Shown here one piece after another: positions 1 to 5,608 of a DNA stretch of 5,608 bases. The number at the start of each line of letters is the position of its first letter. The stretch's first letter is position 1. The position numbers and the translations under genes were made by a program. Source of the DNA: Thermococci archaeon (GTDB lineage Archaea > Methanobacteriota_B > Thermococci > Thermococcales > Thermococcaceae); contig QMUB01000094.1 in assembly GCA_003663695.1 (NCBI GenBank), positions 1-5,608 on the forward strand, written 5' to 3'. Below the pieces are notes generated by a model that was not told the origin of the DNA, searched no databases, and saw nothing but the letters and a program-made list of their open reading frames with translations.

Positions 1-1
1 A

Positions 2-718
2 ATCGGCGAGGGCTTTGAGGGTGAGAACTTTGAGAGGATTTTGAAATCCATGGATGAGACAGCAAGGGAAGTTCCCGTTTCAATAATAACCGGGGATACA
101 AAGGTGGTTGAGGATAAAATAGGTATCTTCGTTATTACAGCGGGCATAGGCATTGCTGAAAGGCCCGTGAGCGATGCCGGGGCTCTTGTGGGAGATGCCG
201 TTCTCGTAAGTGGAACCCTCGGAGATCACGGCATAGCGATAATGAGCCACCGTGAAGGGATTGCCTTTGAGACCGAGCTTAAAAGCGATGTCGCACCGAT
301 ATGGGACGTGGTCAACGCAGTTGCCGGGGCAATAGGGTGGGAGAACATCCATGCCATGAAGGATCCCACGCGTGGCGGGCTCAGCAATGCTCTGAATGAG
401 ATGGCGAATAAGGCAAACGTTGGAATACTCGTGAAGGAGAGTGAAATACCCATAAAACCAGAGGTTAAAGCCGCCAGTGACATGCTTGGCATAAGTCCCT
501 ACGATGTGGCCAATGAGGGGAAAGTTGTCATGATCGTCCCAAAGGAATATGCGGAAGATGCTCTAAAGGCGATGAGGAGAACAAAGCATGGGAAGGATGC
601 CGCCATCATAGGGGAGGTCATGGAAAAGTACAGGGGAAAGGTCATCCTTGAGACGGGAATAGGGGGCAAAAGATTTTTGGAGCCGCCCCTGGGTGACCCC
701 GTTCCAAGAGTCTGCTGA
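2..718 (+). CDS. hypE: Hydrogenase expression/formation protein HypE, 5'-truncated by the window edge
   Basis: HypE works in the cytoplasm in maturation of [NiFe]-hydrogenases. HypF carbamoylates its C-terminal cysteine. HypE dehydrates that thiocarboxamide to a thiocyanate using ATP and passes the cyanide to iron on the HypC-HypD complex. The frame is open from base 2, giving 238 visible residues. Full-length family members have roughly 330-340, so about 100 residues of the N-terminal AIRS-type domain lie upstream. Visible family motifs, counted from the first visible residue, are GDTK (31-34), a VITAGIGIA-like strand (about 44-52), KDPTRGGL followed by LNE (120-133), ANEGK (170-174) and the terminal PRVC (235-238). 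The last residue is the expected acceptor cysteine, so the catalytic tail is intact. The in-frame TTG at 41 and ATG at 50 are internal, because homology continues upstream of them. Identification is by motif recognition and is very secure. Confidence 0.96.
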   Translation: MGEGFEGENFERILKSMDETAREVPVSIITGDTKVVEDKIGIFVITAGIGIAERPVSDAGALVGDAVLVSGTLGDHGIAIMSHREGIAFETELKSDVAPIWDVVNAVAGAIGWENIHAMKDPTRGGLSNALNEMANKANVGILVKESEIPIKPEVKAASDMLGISPYDVANEGKVVMIVPKEYAEDALKAMRRTKHGKDAAIIGEVMEKYRGKVILETGIGGKRFLEPPLGDPVPRVC

Positions 719-733
719 ATCCCATCCAAAACC

Positions 734-741
734 TTTAATTA
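734..741 (+). promoter_or_regulatory. Probable archaeal BRE/TATA promoter for the small downstream gene
   Basis: The run AAAACC at 728-733 followed by TTTAATTA at 734-741 resembles a purine-rich BRE plus TATA box as found in Thermococcales. Transcription would be expected to start about 25 bases downstream, near 760-766. That leaves a short leader with a ribosome-binding site at 776-781. The position in the 59-base gap after hypE suggests the small gene can be transcribed independently of hypE. This is pattern recognition only; read-through from hypE is also possible. Confidence 0.5.
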
Positions 742-775
742 CTTCTTCTTACATATTTACATTGATGAAGTGTTT

Positions 776-781
776 AGGTGA
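776..781 (+). promoter_or_regulatory. Ribosome-binding site AGGTGA that decides the small gene's start
   Basis: AGGTGA matches the core of the archaeal Shine-Dalgarno sequence GGAGGTGA. It sits 5 bases before ATG 787. The in-frame GTG at 778 lies inside this motif, so using it as the start would leave no ribosome-binding site. ATG 787 is therefore preferred. Confidence 0.65.
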
Positions 782-786
782 ATGAC

Positions 787-993
787 ATGGCCAAAAGTCC
801 AAAACTTATGGCATTGTTAAAGCTGATTGATGATTTAGGGGAGAATGCATACTGGCCTCAAATCGTCAACAAGGCAAACAATTATGGCTTGAAATTCATA
901 GAGCTCAGGCCTCTTCTTGAATACGCTCTAAAAAAGGGATACGTAAGGGAAGAGGGAGAGATTTATGTCATAAATGTAAAAATAAAACGTTAG
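787..993 (+). CDS. Small basic protein, probable winged-helix fold, function unknown
   Basis: I do not recognise this 68-residue protein. From ATG 787 it shows an amphipathic helix (about residues 5-17), a turn with GENAYWP, a second helix (about 23-31), a longer third helix (about 36-49) ending in KKGY, and then two short strands separated by EEGE (about 51-65). That order, helix-helix-helix-hairpin, fits a minimal winged helix. The KKGYVREEGEIYVI stretch resembles the end of the recognition helix and the wing in many archaeal wHTH proteins. It has no cysteine, signal peptide or membrane segment. An in-frame GTG at 778 would add three residues but overlaps the ribosome-binding site. It lies after hypE with its own promoter-like element and converges on the importer operon with no intergenic base. 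A DNA-binding role is inference from shape; it could equally be a protein-interaction domain. Real coding status is likely, given the good upstream signals and compact packing. Confidence 0.75.
   Translation: MAKSPKLMALLKLIDDLGENAYWPQIVNKANNYGLKFIELRPLLEYALKKGYVREEGEIYVINVKIKR
978..987 (-). terminator. T-rich archaeal terminator candidate for the importer operon, inside the small gene
   Basis: Read on the minus strand, TTTTATTTTT begins 7 bases beyond the TGA of the last permease gene. Archaeal RNA polymerase terminates at T-rich tracts without requiring a hairpin, so this is the natural 3' end of the four-gene operon. The same bases encode the C-terminal VKIKR region of the convergent small gene (AAA, ATA and AAA codons). 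No experimental support is available from the sequence alone. Confidence 0.5.
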
Positions 994-1896
994 TCACTCC
1001 CTCTTATAGGGCTTTCCATCTGCCTTCGGCGGTCTGACCTTTCCTATAACCCCTGCAACTATAACTATAGTCACAATATAGGGGAGTGTTGCCACGAACT
1101 GCCATGGTACAATATTCTGAACCGATGGGTTTGTTCTCACCCATATTGAGAGGTTATCAAAGAATCCAAATAGAAAACCTCCAAAGAGGGCGTTGATCGG
1201 GTTCCAGCCGCTGAAGACCATATTTGCTAGGGCTATGAAACCCCTCCCCGAAGAGATATCTTTGGTCACGGTTCCAAGCCAATCCACGCTTAAATATGCC
1301 CCTCCAAGTCCGGCCAAGAGACTTCCATAGACCGTGGCCCAGAACCTATACTTCTCCACATTTATTCCAAGAGCATCTGCCGCTTCGGGATTCTCGCCCA
1401 CGGATCTAATTCTAAGCCCGAGGGGAGTTTTGAATAGAACCCAATGGGTCACTAGGGTTATCAATATTGTAATGAATATCATGGGGCTCACGGGACCATA
1501 TGGAGTGTACCACTTTGCCATTTTAATTGCAACTTGATGCTGACCCGCGGTTCCCCAGACGGCAGTAATTCCAAAGGCAACTACACCAAGTGCCAGCAGG
1601 TTTATACCTATGCCCGGAATTATGTGGTCTCCCTTGAGATAGACCGTTATAGCGCCGTGAAGCATCCCAAAGAGCATGCCTATGAAAGCCCCGCCCAGCA
1701 TACCTATCCATGCATTGCCTCCCATCTCAGCAAAAATCGCCCCAAAGAAGGCGGACATTAGGAGGATTCCCTCATATCCAATGTTGACGACGCCCGCCCT
1801 CTCACTAACAGCAGCTCCAACGCTTGTCAATACAAGGGGCACCATGGCGGTCAAAGCTCCCATTAAATTGAAAATTACCATATCAAGGGCATTCAT
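994..1896 (-). CDS. ABC importer permease, second subunit (YufQ/NupQ-like, BPD_transp_2 family)
   Basis: This is an integral membrane subunit of the BMP-type nucleoside ABC importer. It pairs with the neighbouring permease to form the translocation channel. The 300 residues contain about eight hydrophobic segments, roughly at 7-28, 44-57, 63-87, 94-115, 138-155, 186-204, 219-247 and 263-285. Family signatures are SERAGVVNIGYEG (31-43) between the first two segments and the cytoplasmic coupling loop PLGLRIRSVGENPEAADALG (158-177), the EAA-like loop that contacts the ATPase. The tail is short and basic (KVRPPKADGKPYKRE). The ATG overlaps the upstream permease's TGA as ATGA and is preceded by GGGAGGGGAAGGCA, a strong ribosome-binding site, so translational coupling is likely. 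It is the last gene of the operon, and its stop abuts that of the convergent small gene. Length is normal for the family. Substrate preference cannot be read from the permease. Confidence 0.93.
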   Translation of the reverse strand: MNALDMVIFNLMGALTAMVPLVLTSVGAAVSERAGVVNIGYEGILLMSAFFGAIFAEMGGNAWIGMLGGAFIGMLFGMLHGAITVYLKGDHIIPGIGINLLALGVVAFGITAVWGTAGQHQVAIKMAKWYTPYGPVSPMIFITILITLVTHWVLFKTPLGLRIRSVGENPEAADALGINVEKYRFWATVYGSLLAGLGGAYLSVDWLGTVTKDISSGRGFIALANMVFSGWNPINALFGGFLFGFFDNLSIWVRTNPSVQNIVPWQFVATLPYIVTIVIVAGVIGKVRPPKADGKPYKRE

Positions 1897-2927
1897 TGCC
1901 TTCCCCTCCCGAAGAGGTTCTTAACCAGATCCCATAATCCAGGAACAGCAACGGCAACCACGATTATACCCTGAACGACTTTGACCATTTCAAGAGGAAC
2001 CCCCGCTTCAATCTGCATTGATGTTGCCCCGGCTTTGAGCATTCCAAAGAATATACCGCTTAAAATTATGCCCAATGGGTGGTTTCTTCCCACCAATGAG
2101 ACGCCTATCCCATCGAAACCGTATCCGTGTATATTAGCCATTCCCTGACTTATCGCATAGCTCGGAGGTCTTCCCATGACTTCCACGGCACCGGCAAGAC
2201 CGCTCATAATGCCTCCAATCACAAATGACCATATGATTGCCAATTTGGGATTAATTCCGCCATATTTAGATGCCCTCTCATTGTATCCACTTGCCCTCAT
2301 CCCATAACCCAGGACGGTGTGCCATAGAAGGTAGTAGCTTAAAAGTGCCGCTATAACCGCTATAACAAATCCCCAGGATAGGTCCGTCTCCTTTAATATC
2401 AACCCAAGCCTGGCACTCTCGGGCACGGATATTGTTTTATTTGGGTCGTTGGGATTGGCAAGGGGCCCTAGGACAATATACAACGCCCCGAAAAAGGCAA
2501 TCCAGTTCAGCATGATTGTGGATATGACTTCATGAACCCCGCGGTAGACTTTTAAAAATGCCGCGGGAAGGGACCAAGCAGCCCCAAAGAGTATCCCTCC
2601 CAAAAGACCCATCAGAGGATTTGCAAAAGCTGCTGTAAAGGCTATTGCAGCTATTGCACCAAAGTACACTGTTCCTTCGGCTCCTATGTTAAAAATACCC
2701 GTTCTGGCGCTTATTGCAAAGGTCAGGCCGGTCAGCATTATTGGTGTTGCGGAGCTTAAGGTCAATGCTATACCGTACTTTGAACCGAGTGCTCCATCCA
2801 AAAGTGCTTTATAAGCCTCCAATGGACTGTAGCCTGAAAAAGCAAGCACTATCGCTCCCACTAACACCCCTATTGTAACCGCGATTATACTCTCCATGAA
2901 GGGTTTTAGAAAGTTTTTCCCGTTCAT
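1893..2927 (-). CDS. ABC importer permease, first subunit (YufP/NupP-like, BPD_transp_2 family)
   Basis: This is the other transmembrane subunit of the same importer. The 344 residues begin with a short cytoplasmic stretch and a first membrane helix at about 12-31. A larger loop follows (about 32-52) and then further hydrophobic segments at about 54-73, 86-101, 105-124, 136-154, 185-203, 228-250, 283-300 and 316-333. Family motifs include ISARTGIFNIGAEG (72-85), GVHEVISTIMLNWIA (130-144), the EAA-like coupling loop LGYGMRASGYNERASKYGG (206-224) and YGFDGIGVSLVGRNHPLG (269-286). This paralogue typically has the longer N-terminus and the VHEVISTIMLN motif, which separates it from the second permease. 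ATG 2927 overlaps the ATPase stop as ATGA. Its ribosome-binding site GGGAGGTAT ends 6 bases before the ATG, inside the last ATPase codons. Start and family are secure; the substrate is inferred from the operon. Confidence 0.94.
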   Translation of the reverse strand: MNGKNFLKPFMESIIAVTIGVLVGAIVLAFSGYSPLEAYKALLDGALGSKYGIALTLSSATPIMLTGLTFAISARTGIFNIGAEGTVYFGAIAAIAFTAAFANPLMGLLGGILFGAAWSLPAAFLKVYRGVHEVISTIMLNWIAFFGALYIVLGPLANPNDPNKTISVPESARLGLILKETDLSWGFVIAVIAALLSYYLLWHTVLGYGMRASGYNERASKYGGINPKLAIIWSFVIGGIMSGLAGAVEVMGRPPSYAISQGMANIHGYGFDGIGVSLVGRNHPLGIILSGIFFGMLKAGATSMQIEAGVPLEMVKVVQGIIVVAVAVPGLWDLVKNLFGRGRQ

Positions 2928-4447
2928 ATGCGGATACCTCCCATCATCAGACCGATCTGTTCCTCTGTGACCTCTTCGGGCTTCACAACGCCCACGAATT
3001 CTCCCTCATACATAACAGCCATTCTATCGCTCAGCTGTGTTACCTCATCGAGATCCGCCGAAACAAGTAAAACCGCCTTGTTTTCATTTCTAAGCTTTAT
3101 CAAATAGTTTCTAATGTATTCGGTGGAGGCAACATCCACACCCCTCGTTGGTTGGGAAGCTATAATGAGAAGGGGCTTCTTGCTGACCTCTCTGGCTACT
3201 ATGAGCTTTTGCTGATTGCCGCCGCTCAGGCTCCTTAAAGGAGCGTCTATGCCCGGGACTACGATCTCGAACTCCCTCACGAGCTCCTCCGAATGCTTCC
3301 TAACATTCACCCACCTTATCGAGTCCAGGGGGCCTCTGAAGTCCTCCTTCCATTGAAGTCCAAGGATGGCATTTTCGGCAACGCTCATATCGAGTATCAA
3401 GCCCATATTAGTTCTATCCTCAGGTATATGGGCTATTCCCAGATCATAGAGCTCTTTGGGGGGCTTTCCCGTTATATCTTTTCCATTTAGAAGCACCTTA
3501 CCTTTTTCAACGTGTCTTAAGCCCGTAAGAGCTTCAATAAGCTCTGTTTGCCCATTACCCTCAACACCCGCAATTCCAAAAATTTCTCCTGCTCTAACCT
3601 CAAATGTTAGTCCTTTAACACTCTTTTCTCCCCTGTCTCCAACTACCCACAAGTCCTTAACTTCCAGAATGGGTTCCCCGGCTTCCTTGGGGGGCTTTTG
3701 AATTCTCAGAACAACTTCCCTACCCACCATCATCCTGGCAAGGATCTGGGGAGTTGCATCGCTTGTGTTTATGCTTCCTATCAACTCCCCCTTTCTCAAA
3801 ACCGTTACCCTATCGGTTATCTCCATGACTTCTCTAAGTTTATGACTGATAAAAATTATGGTTTTTCCCTGCTCCTTTAGTGTATTCAAAACTCTAAAGA
3901 GCTCTTTGACCTCAATGGGTGTTAGGACTGCCGTAGGCTCATCCAATATAAGAACATCAACATCTCTGTAGAGCATCTTTAAAATTTCAATCCTCTGCTG
4001 GACTCCAACGGGGAGGTTTTCCACAGGCACGTCAAGGGGCACCTGGAAGTTCAGCTCATCCATAACCTTTTGGAGCTTCCTTTTGGCTCTCCCAACATCG
4101 ATCTTGGAGAAGAGCCCATGTCCCTCCATTCCCAGAATTATATTGTGAAGAGCATCAAAAACATCAACCAGCGTGAAATGCTGGTGGACTATACCTATGC
4201 CCTTTGATAATGCATCAGCAGGACTCTTAAAAGCGGCTTCCTCACCATTAATATAAATCCTACCATCCGTGGGTTTCAACATACCCGAGAGGATCTTCAT
4301 TAAAGTTGTTTTACCCGCTCCATTCTCTCCCAACAAACCGTGTATCTCACCTTTTTTAACCGAGAAATCCACTCCTTTCAAAGTTCTGGTTCCATCTGGA
4401 TACACCTTGACGATTCCCTTCATCTCTATCAGTGGCTTCTCTTCCAT
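2924..4447 (-). CDS. ABC importer ATP-binding protein with two fused nucleotide-binding domains (YufO/NupO-like)
   Basis: This cytoplasmic ATPase powers the importer and is a tandem of two nucleotide-binding domains, as in RbsA and YufO. It has 507 residues from ATG 4447. Domain 1 has Walker A GENGAGKT (40-47), Q-loop Gln 89, signature LPVGVQQR (145-152), Walker B LILDEP (166-171) and switch His 202. Domain 2 has a degenerate Walker A GVEGNGQT (294-301, Gln for Lys), a canonical signature LSGGNQQ (407-413), Walker B region ending ASQP (Gln for the catalytic Glu) and SADLDE where the switch His would be. Paired head to tail, the domain 1 Walker motifs and the domain 2 signature make one competent ATP site; the other site is degenerate, as is usual in this family. 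ATG 4453 (MLM...) is also possible. However, the GGGGGG ribosome-binding site touches that codon and is 6 bases from ATG 4447, so 4447 is preferred. The gene follows the binding-protein gene and overlaps the next permease by ATGA. Confidence 0.95.
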   Translation of the reverse strand: MEEKPLIEMKGIVKVYPDGTRTLKGVDFSVKKGEIHGLLGENGAGKTTLMKILSGMLKPTDGRIYINGEEAAFKSPADALSKGIGIVHQHFTLVDVFDALHNIILGMEGHGLFSKIDVGRAKRKLQKVMDELNFQVPLDVPVENLPVGVQQRIEILKMLYRDVDVLILDEPTAVLTPIEVKELFRVLNTLKEQGKTIIFISHKLREVMEITDRVTVLRKGELIGSINTSDATPQILARMMVGREVVLRIQKPPKEAGEPILEVKDLWVVGDRGEKSVKGLTFEVRAGEIFGIAGVEGNGQTELIEALTGLRHVEKGKVLLNGKDITGKPPKELYDLGIAHIPEDRTNMGLILDMSVAENAILGLQWKEDFRGPLDSIRWVNVRKHSEELVREFEIVVPGIDAPLRSLSGGNQQKLIVAREVSKKPLLIIASQPTRGVDVASTEYIRNYLIKLRNENKAVLLVSADLDEVTQLSDRMAVMYEGEFVGVVKPEEVTEEQIGLMMGGIRI

Positions 4448-4453
4448 AAGCAT

Positions 4454-4459
4454 CCCCCC
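4454..4459 (-). promoter_or_regulatory. G6 ribosome-binding site that decides the ATPase start
   Basis: On the minus strand six consecutive G precede ATGCTTATG. They can pair with the CCUCC of 16S rRNA with one G-U wobble. They lie directly against ATG 4453 (no spacer) but 6 bases from ATG 4447, which favours the second ATG. A pure G run is unusual beside the GGAGG-type sites of the two permease genes. Confidence 0.55.
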
Positions 4460-4465
4460 AAGAGT

Positions 4466-4475
4466 AAATAAAAAA
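4466..4475 (-). terminator. T-rich tract between binding-protein and ATPase genes, candidate partial terminator
   Basis: Read on the minus strand, TTTTTTATTT begins 8 bases past the TGA of the binding-protein gene, in the only real intergenic gap of the operon (about 36 bases). It follows a pyrimidine-rich CCTCTC stretch and has no hairpin, as expected for archaeal intrinsic terminators. A leaky stop here would give more binding-protein mRNA than permease/ATPase mRNA. The evidence is sequence pattern and position only; a full terminator would require a separate promoter for the ATPase, and the gap is too small to hold an obvious one. Confidence 0.45.
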
Positions 4476-4483
4476 GAGAGGAC

Positions 4484-5608
4484 TCAGGCGTATTCCATCA
4501 TTTCCTTCCAGTCCTTGGCTGCTCTAATCTTTTCTATAGTGTCCTTATCCATTGCAGCCGGAACCTTTATTTCACCGCTCTTAATCTTGCCTTCGAGCTC
4601 CTTCACTGCGTCCCAGATCCAGTCTGGAATTTGCTTTCTTGTCTGTTCAAGCTTTGCAAATAATTCGTCTTCGCTTGTGAATCCAAGCTCCTGAAGCTTC
4701 TGCTTCTTGGTGTCTTCGGGAAGTGAGTTGAACATTTCCTTAACGTCTTCAATGGTGCTTACTCCAACACCACCCTCGTTTAATCCAAGCTCCATTATGC
4801 CGCCCTTCCAGTTGCCCTTCACTGCCATTTCAACGGCTCTGTAAACACCAACATCAACACGCTTCATCATTGAGGCTATTATAACACCGGGCTTAATCCA
4901 GTCCTGGGCAGAATCAACACCAACTGCAAATGGTGGCCCCATAGTTTTTCCCTGACTCTCCAAGTTTTCGCTGACAGCTTCAAAGACACCAAGGCCCACA
5001 GCACCTGCCACCTGGTATATGACCCAAGCCCCTTGCTGAAGCTGTGCCTGAGCGGCAGTCTTACCCTTCGCAGGATCCGTGAATGAACCCGTGTACGTGT
5101 GCAATATGTTGATGTTAACATCTTTGCCCGTCTTCTGCTTGTAGTAGTCTTCGGCCCATGAGACACCGAATCTATAACCACCCTCGAACTTGTAGAGAAC
5201 CGGAATTTCCATACCAAGGACAATACCCACCGTATCCTTACCATCGTTTGCCGCAATTAAGCCTGAGAGAGCTCCGATTAAAGCTGAACCTTCGTTTTCC
5301 TTAAAGAGGATGCTGACGACATTTGTTTTGTTTGGAATGAACCCATCAACTATAGCGAACTTTTGATCAGGGAACTCATCCGCAACCTGCTTGACTGCAT
5401 CGGTCATCATGAATCCCACGGCTATAATGACATCATATTCACCCTTCTGTGCCAGTGCCCTCAAGTTTGGAAGATAGTCCGTTTCCTGCTTGCTCTGGAC
5501 TTCCTTAAGCTCCAGGTTGAAATCCTTGGCAGCCTTTGAAGCACCCAAGTATGCCATATCATTGAAGCTCAAATCACCCCTTCCACCAACGTCATAAACA
5601 ACGGCTAT
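4484..5608 (-). CDS. BMP/PnrA-family substrate-binding (lipo)protein, probably nucleoside-binding, 5'-truncated by the window edge
   Basis: This is the extracytoplasmic receptor of the importer, which delivers ligand to the permeases. The frame is open to the right edge, giving 374 visible residues. The signal peptide and any lipobox cysteine lie outside; the visible part has no cysteine. The fragment starts at the first strand of the fold, IAVVYDVGGRGDLSFND (1-17), the family signature with DVG and SFND. Other landmarks are YDVIIAVGFMMTDAV (58-72), FAIVDG (84-89), ENEGSALIGALSGL (104-117), VGIVLGMEIP (127-136), the hinge-region stretch GAWVIYQVAGAVGLGVF (193-209), VGVDSAQDW (229-237) and MMKRVDVGVY (247-256). 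Family-level knowledge: Treponema pallidum PnrA (TmpC) binds purine nucleosides with residues in the equivalent loops. After LGLNEGGVGVS there is a charged helical insertion (about 285-328) before the usual EGKIKSGEIKVP end, plus a tail of about 24 residues. The internal TTG near 5570 is not a start. Nucleoside specificity is likely but unproven. Confidence 0.93.
   Translation of the reverse strand: MAVVYDVGGRGDLSFNDMAYLGASKAAKDFNLELKEVQSKQETDYLPNLRALAQKGEYDVIIAVGFMMTDAVKQVADEFPDQKFAIVDGFIPNKTNVVSILFKENEGSALIGALSGLIAANDGKDTVGIVLGMEIPVLYKFEGGYRFGVSWAEDYYKQKTGKDVNINILHTYTGSFTDPAKGKTAAQAQLQQGAWVIYQVAGAVGLGVFEAVSENLESQGKTMGPPFAVGVDSAQDWIKPGVIIASMMKRVDVGVYRAVEMAVKGNWKGGIMELGLNEGGVGVSTIEDVKEMFNSLPEDTKKQKLQELGFTSEDELFAKLEQTRKQIPDWIWDAVKELEGKIKSGEIKVPAAMDKDTIEKIRAAKDWKEMMEYA

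Noticed and set aside
80..492. Two open frames of 88-90 codons on the minus strand across hypE.
   Set aside because: They lie entirely antisense to the well-supported hypE frame, with no motifs and no convincing ribosome-binding signals.
739..760. Pyrimidine-rich TTACTTCTTCTTACATATTTA after hypE, considered as the hypE terminator.
   Set aside because: There is no run of T longer than three, and the stretch lies where the transcription start and leader of the next gene are expected. It may contribute weakly but I cannot support it as a feature.
961..975. Perfect inverted repeat ATTTATG-T-CATAAAT inside the small gene's 3' end, considered as an operator or terminator hairpin.
   Set aside because: With a 1-base centre it cannot form a good RNA hairpin. 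For the minus-strand operon it lies beyond the T-tract, and for the plus strand it is followed by A-rich sequence. An AT-rich 7-base palindrome is not rare enough to exclude chance.
1010..1040. GCC-TTC-GGC mini-hairpin just after the small gene, considered as its terminator.
   Set aside because: The stem is only 3 base pairs, no T-tract follows, and it lies inside the permease coding sequence.
4269..4694. 141-codon open frame on the plus strand opposite the ATPase and binding-protein genes.
   Set aside because: It is antisense to the ATPase N-terminal region, the gap and the binding-protein C-terminus. The protein is low-complexity, rich in Ser/Pro/Ile/Phe, with no recognisable motif. It is a shadow of strong coding on the minus strand.
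4879..5256. 125-codon open frame on the minus strand inside the binding-protein gene.
   Set aside because: It overlaps the BMP gene in another frame, and its Arg/Ser/Thr-rich composition is typical of a frame-shifted shadow with no family motif.
1..5608. Possibility of a new defence, mobile or retroelement-type system.
   Set aside because: All of the sequence apart from two short gaps (59 and about 36 bases) is accounted for by hypE, one small ORF and a standard four-gene ABC importer. No repeats, integrase, transposase, toxin-antitoxin pair or structured non-coding region was seen.

Overview
The window looks like archaeal chromosome, most likely from the order Thermococcales (Thermococcus, Pyrococcus or Palaeococcus). 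The reasons are the HypE sequence with its C-terminal cysteine tail, GGTGA and GGAGG ribosome-binding sites at short spacing, an archaeal BRE/TATA-like promoter, T-rich terminator-like tracts without hairpins, frequent AGG/AGA arginine and ATA isoleucine codons, and very tight packing. The genus is not resolved and the assignment is inference.

Left part, plus strand (1-993). The window opens inside hypE, which encodes the enzyme that makes the cyanide ligands of [NiFe]-hydrogenase. Only the C-terminal two thirds are present, including the terminal PRVC tail. A 59-base gap with a promoter-like element leads into a 68-residue protein that looks like a single winged-helix domain and has no recognised function.

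Right part, minus strand (994-5608). Four genes form a complete ABC importer of the BMP/PnrA (basic membrane protein, purine-nucleoside receptor) type. Transcribed right to left, they are the substrate-binding protein (5' end and signal sequence outside the window), a two-domain ATPase and two BPD_transp_2-type permeases. ATPase/permease and permease/permease join by 4-base ATGA overlaps. The binding-protein and ATPase genes are separated by about 36 bases that hold a T-rich tract resembling an archaeal terminator. This could raise the binding protein's dose over that of the membrane core. The likely cargo is nucleosides, by homology to PnrA/TmpC and Bacillus YufNOPQ (NupNOPQ), but the sequence does not prove the substrate.

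The two transcription units converge with no spacer: TAG of the small gene ends at 993 and the complement of the last permease's TGA starts at 994. The best terminator candidate for the importer operon therefore lies inside the 3' coding end of the small gene.

I see no rRNA, tRNA, CRISPR array, insertion sequence, long repeat or origin. No stretch above 300 bases lacks a gene. I found no convincing undescribed system. The points most worth checking are the convergent junction, the intra-operon T-tract, the orphan winged-helix gene and the C-terminal elaboration of the binding protein.
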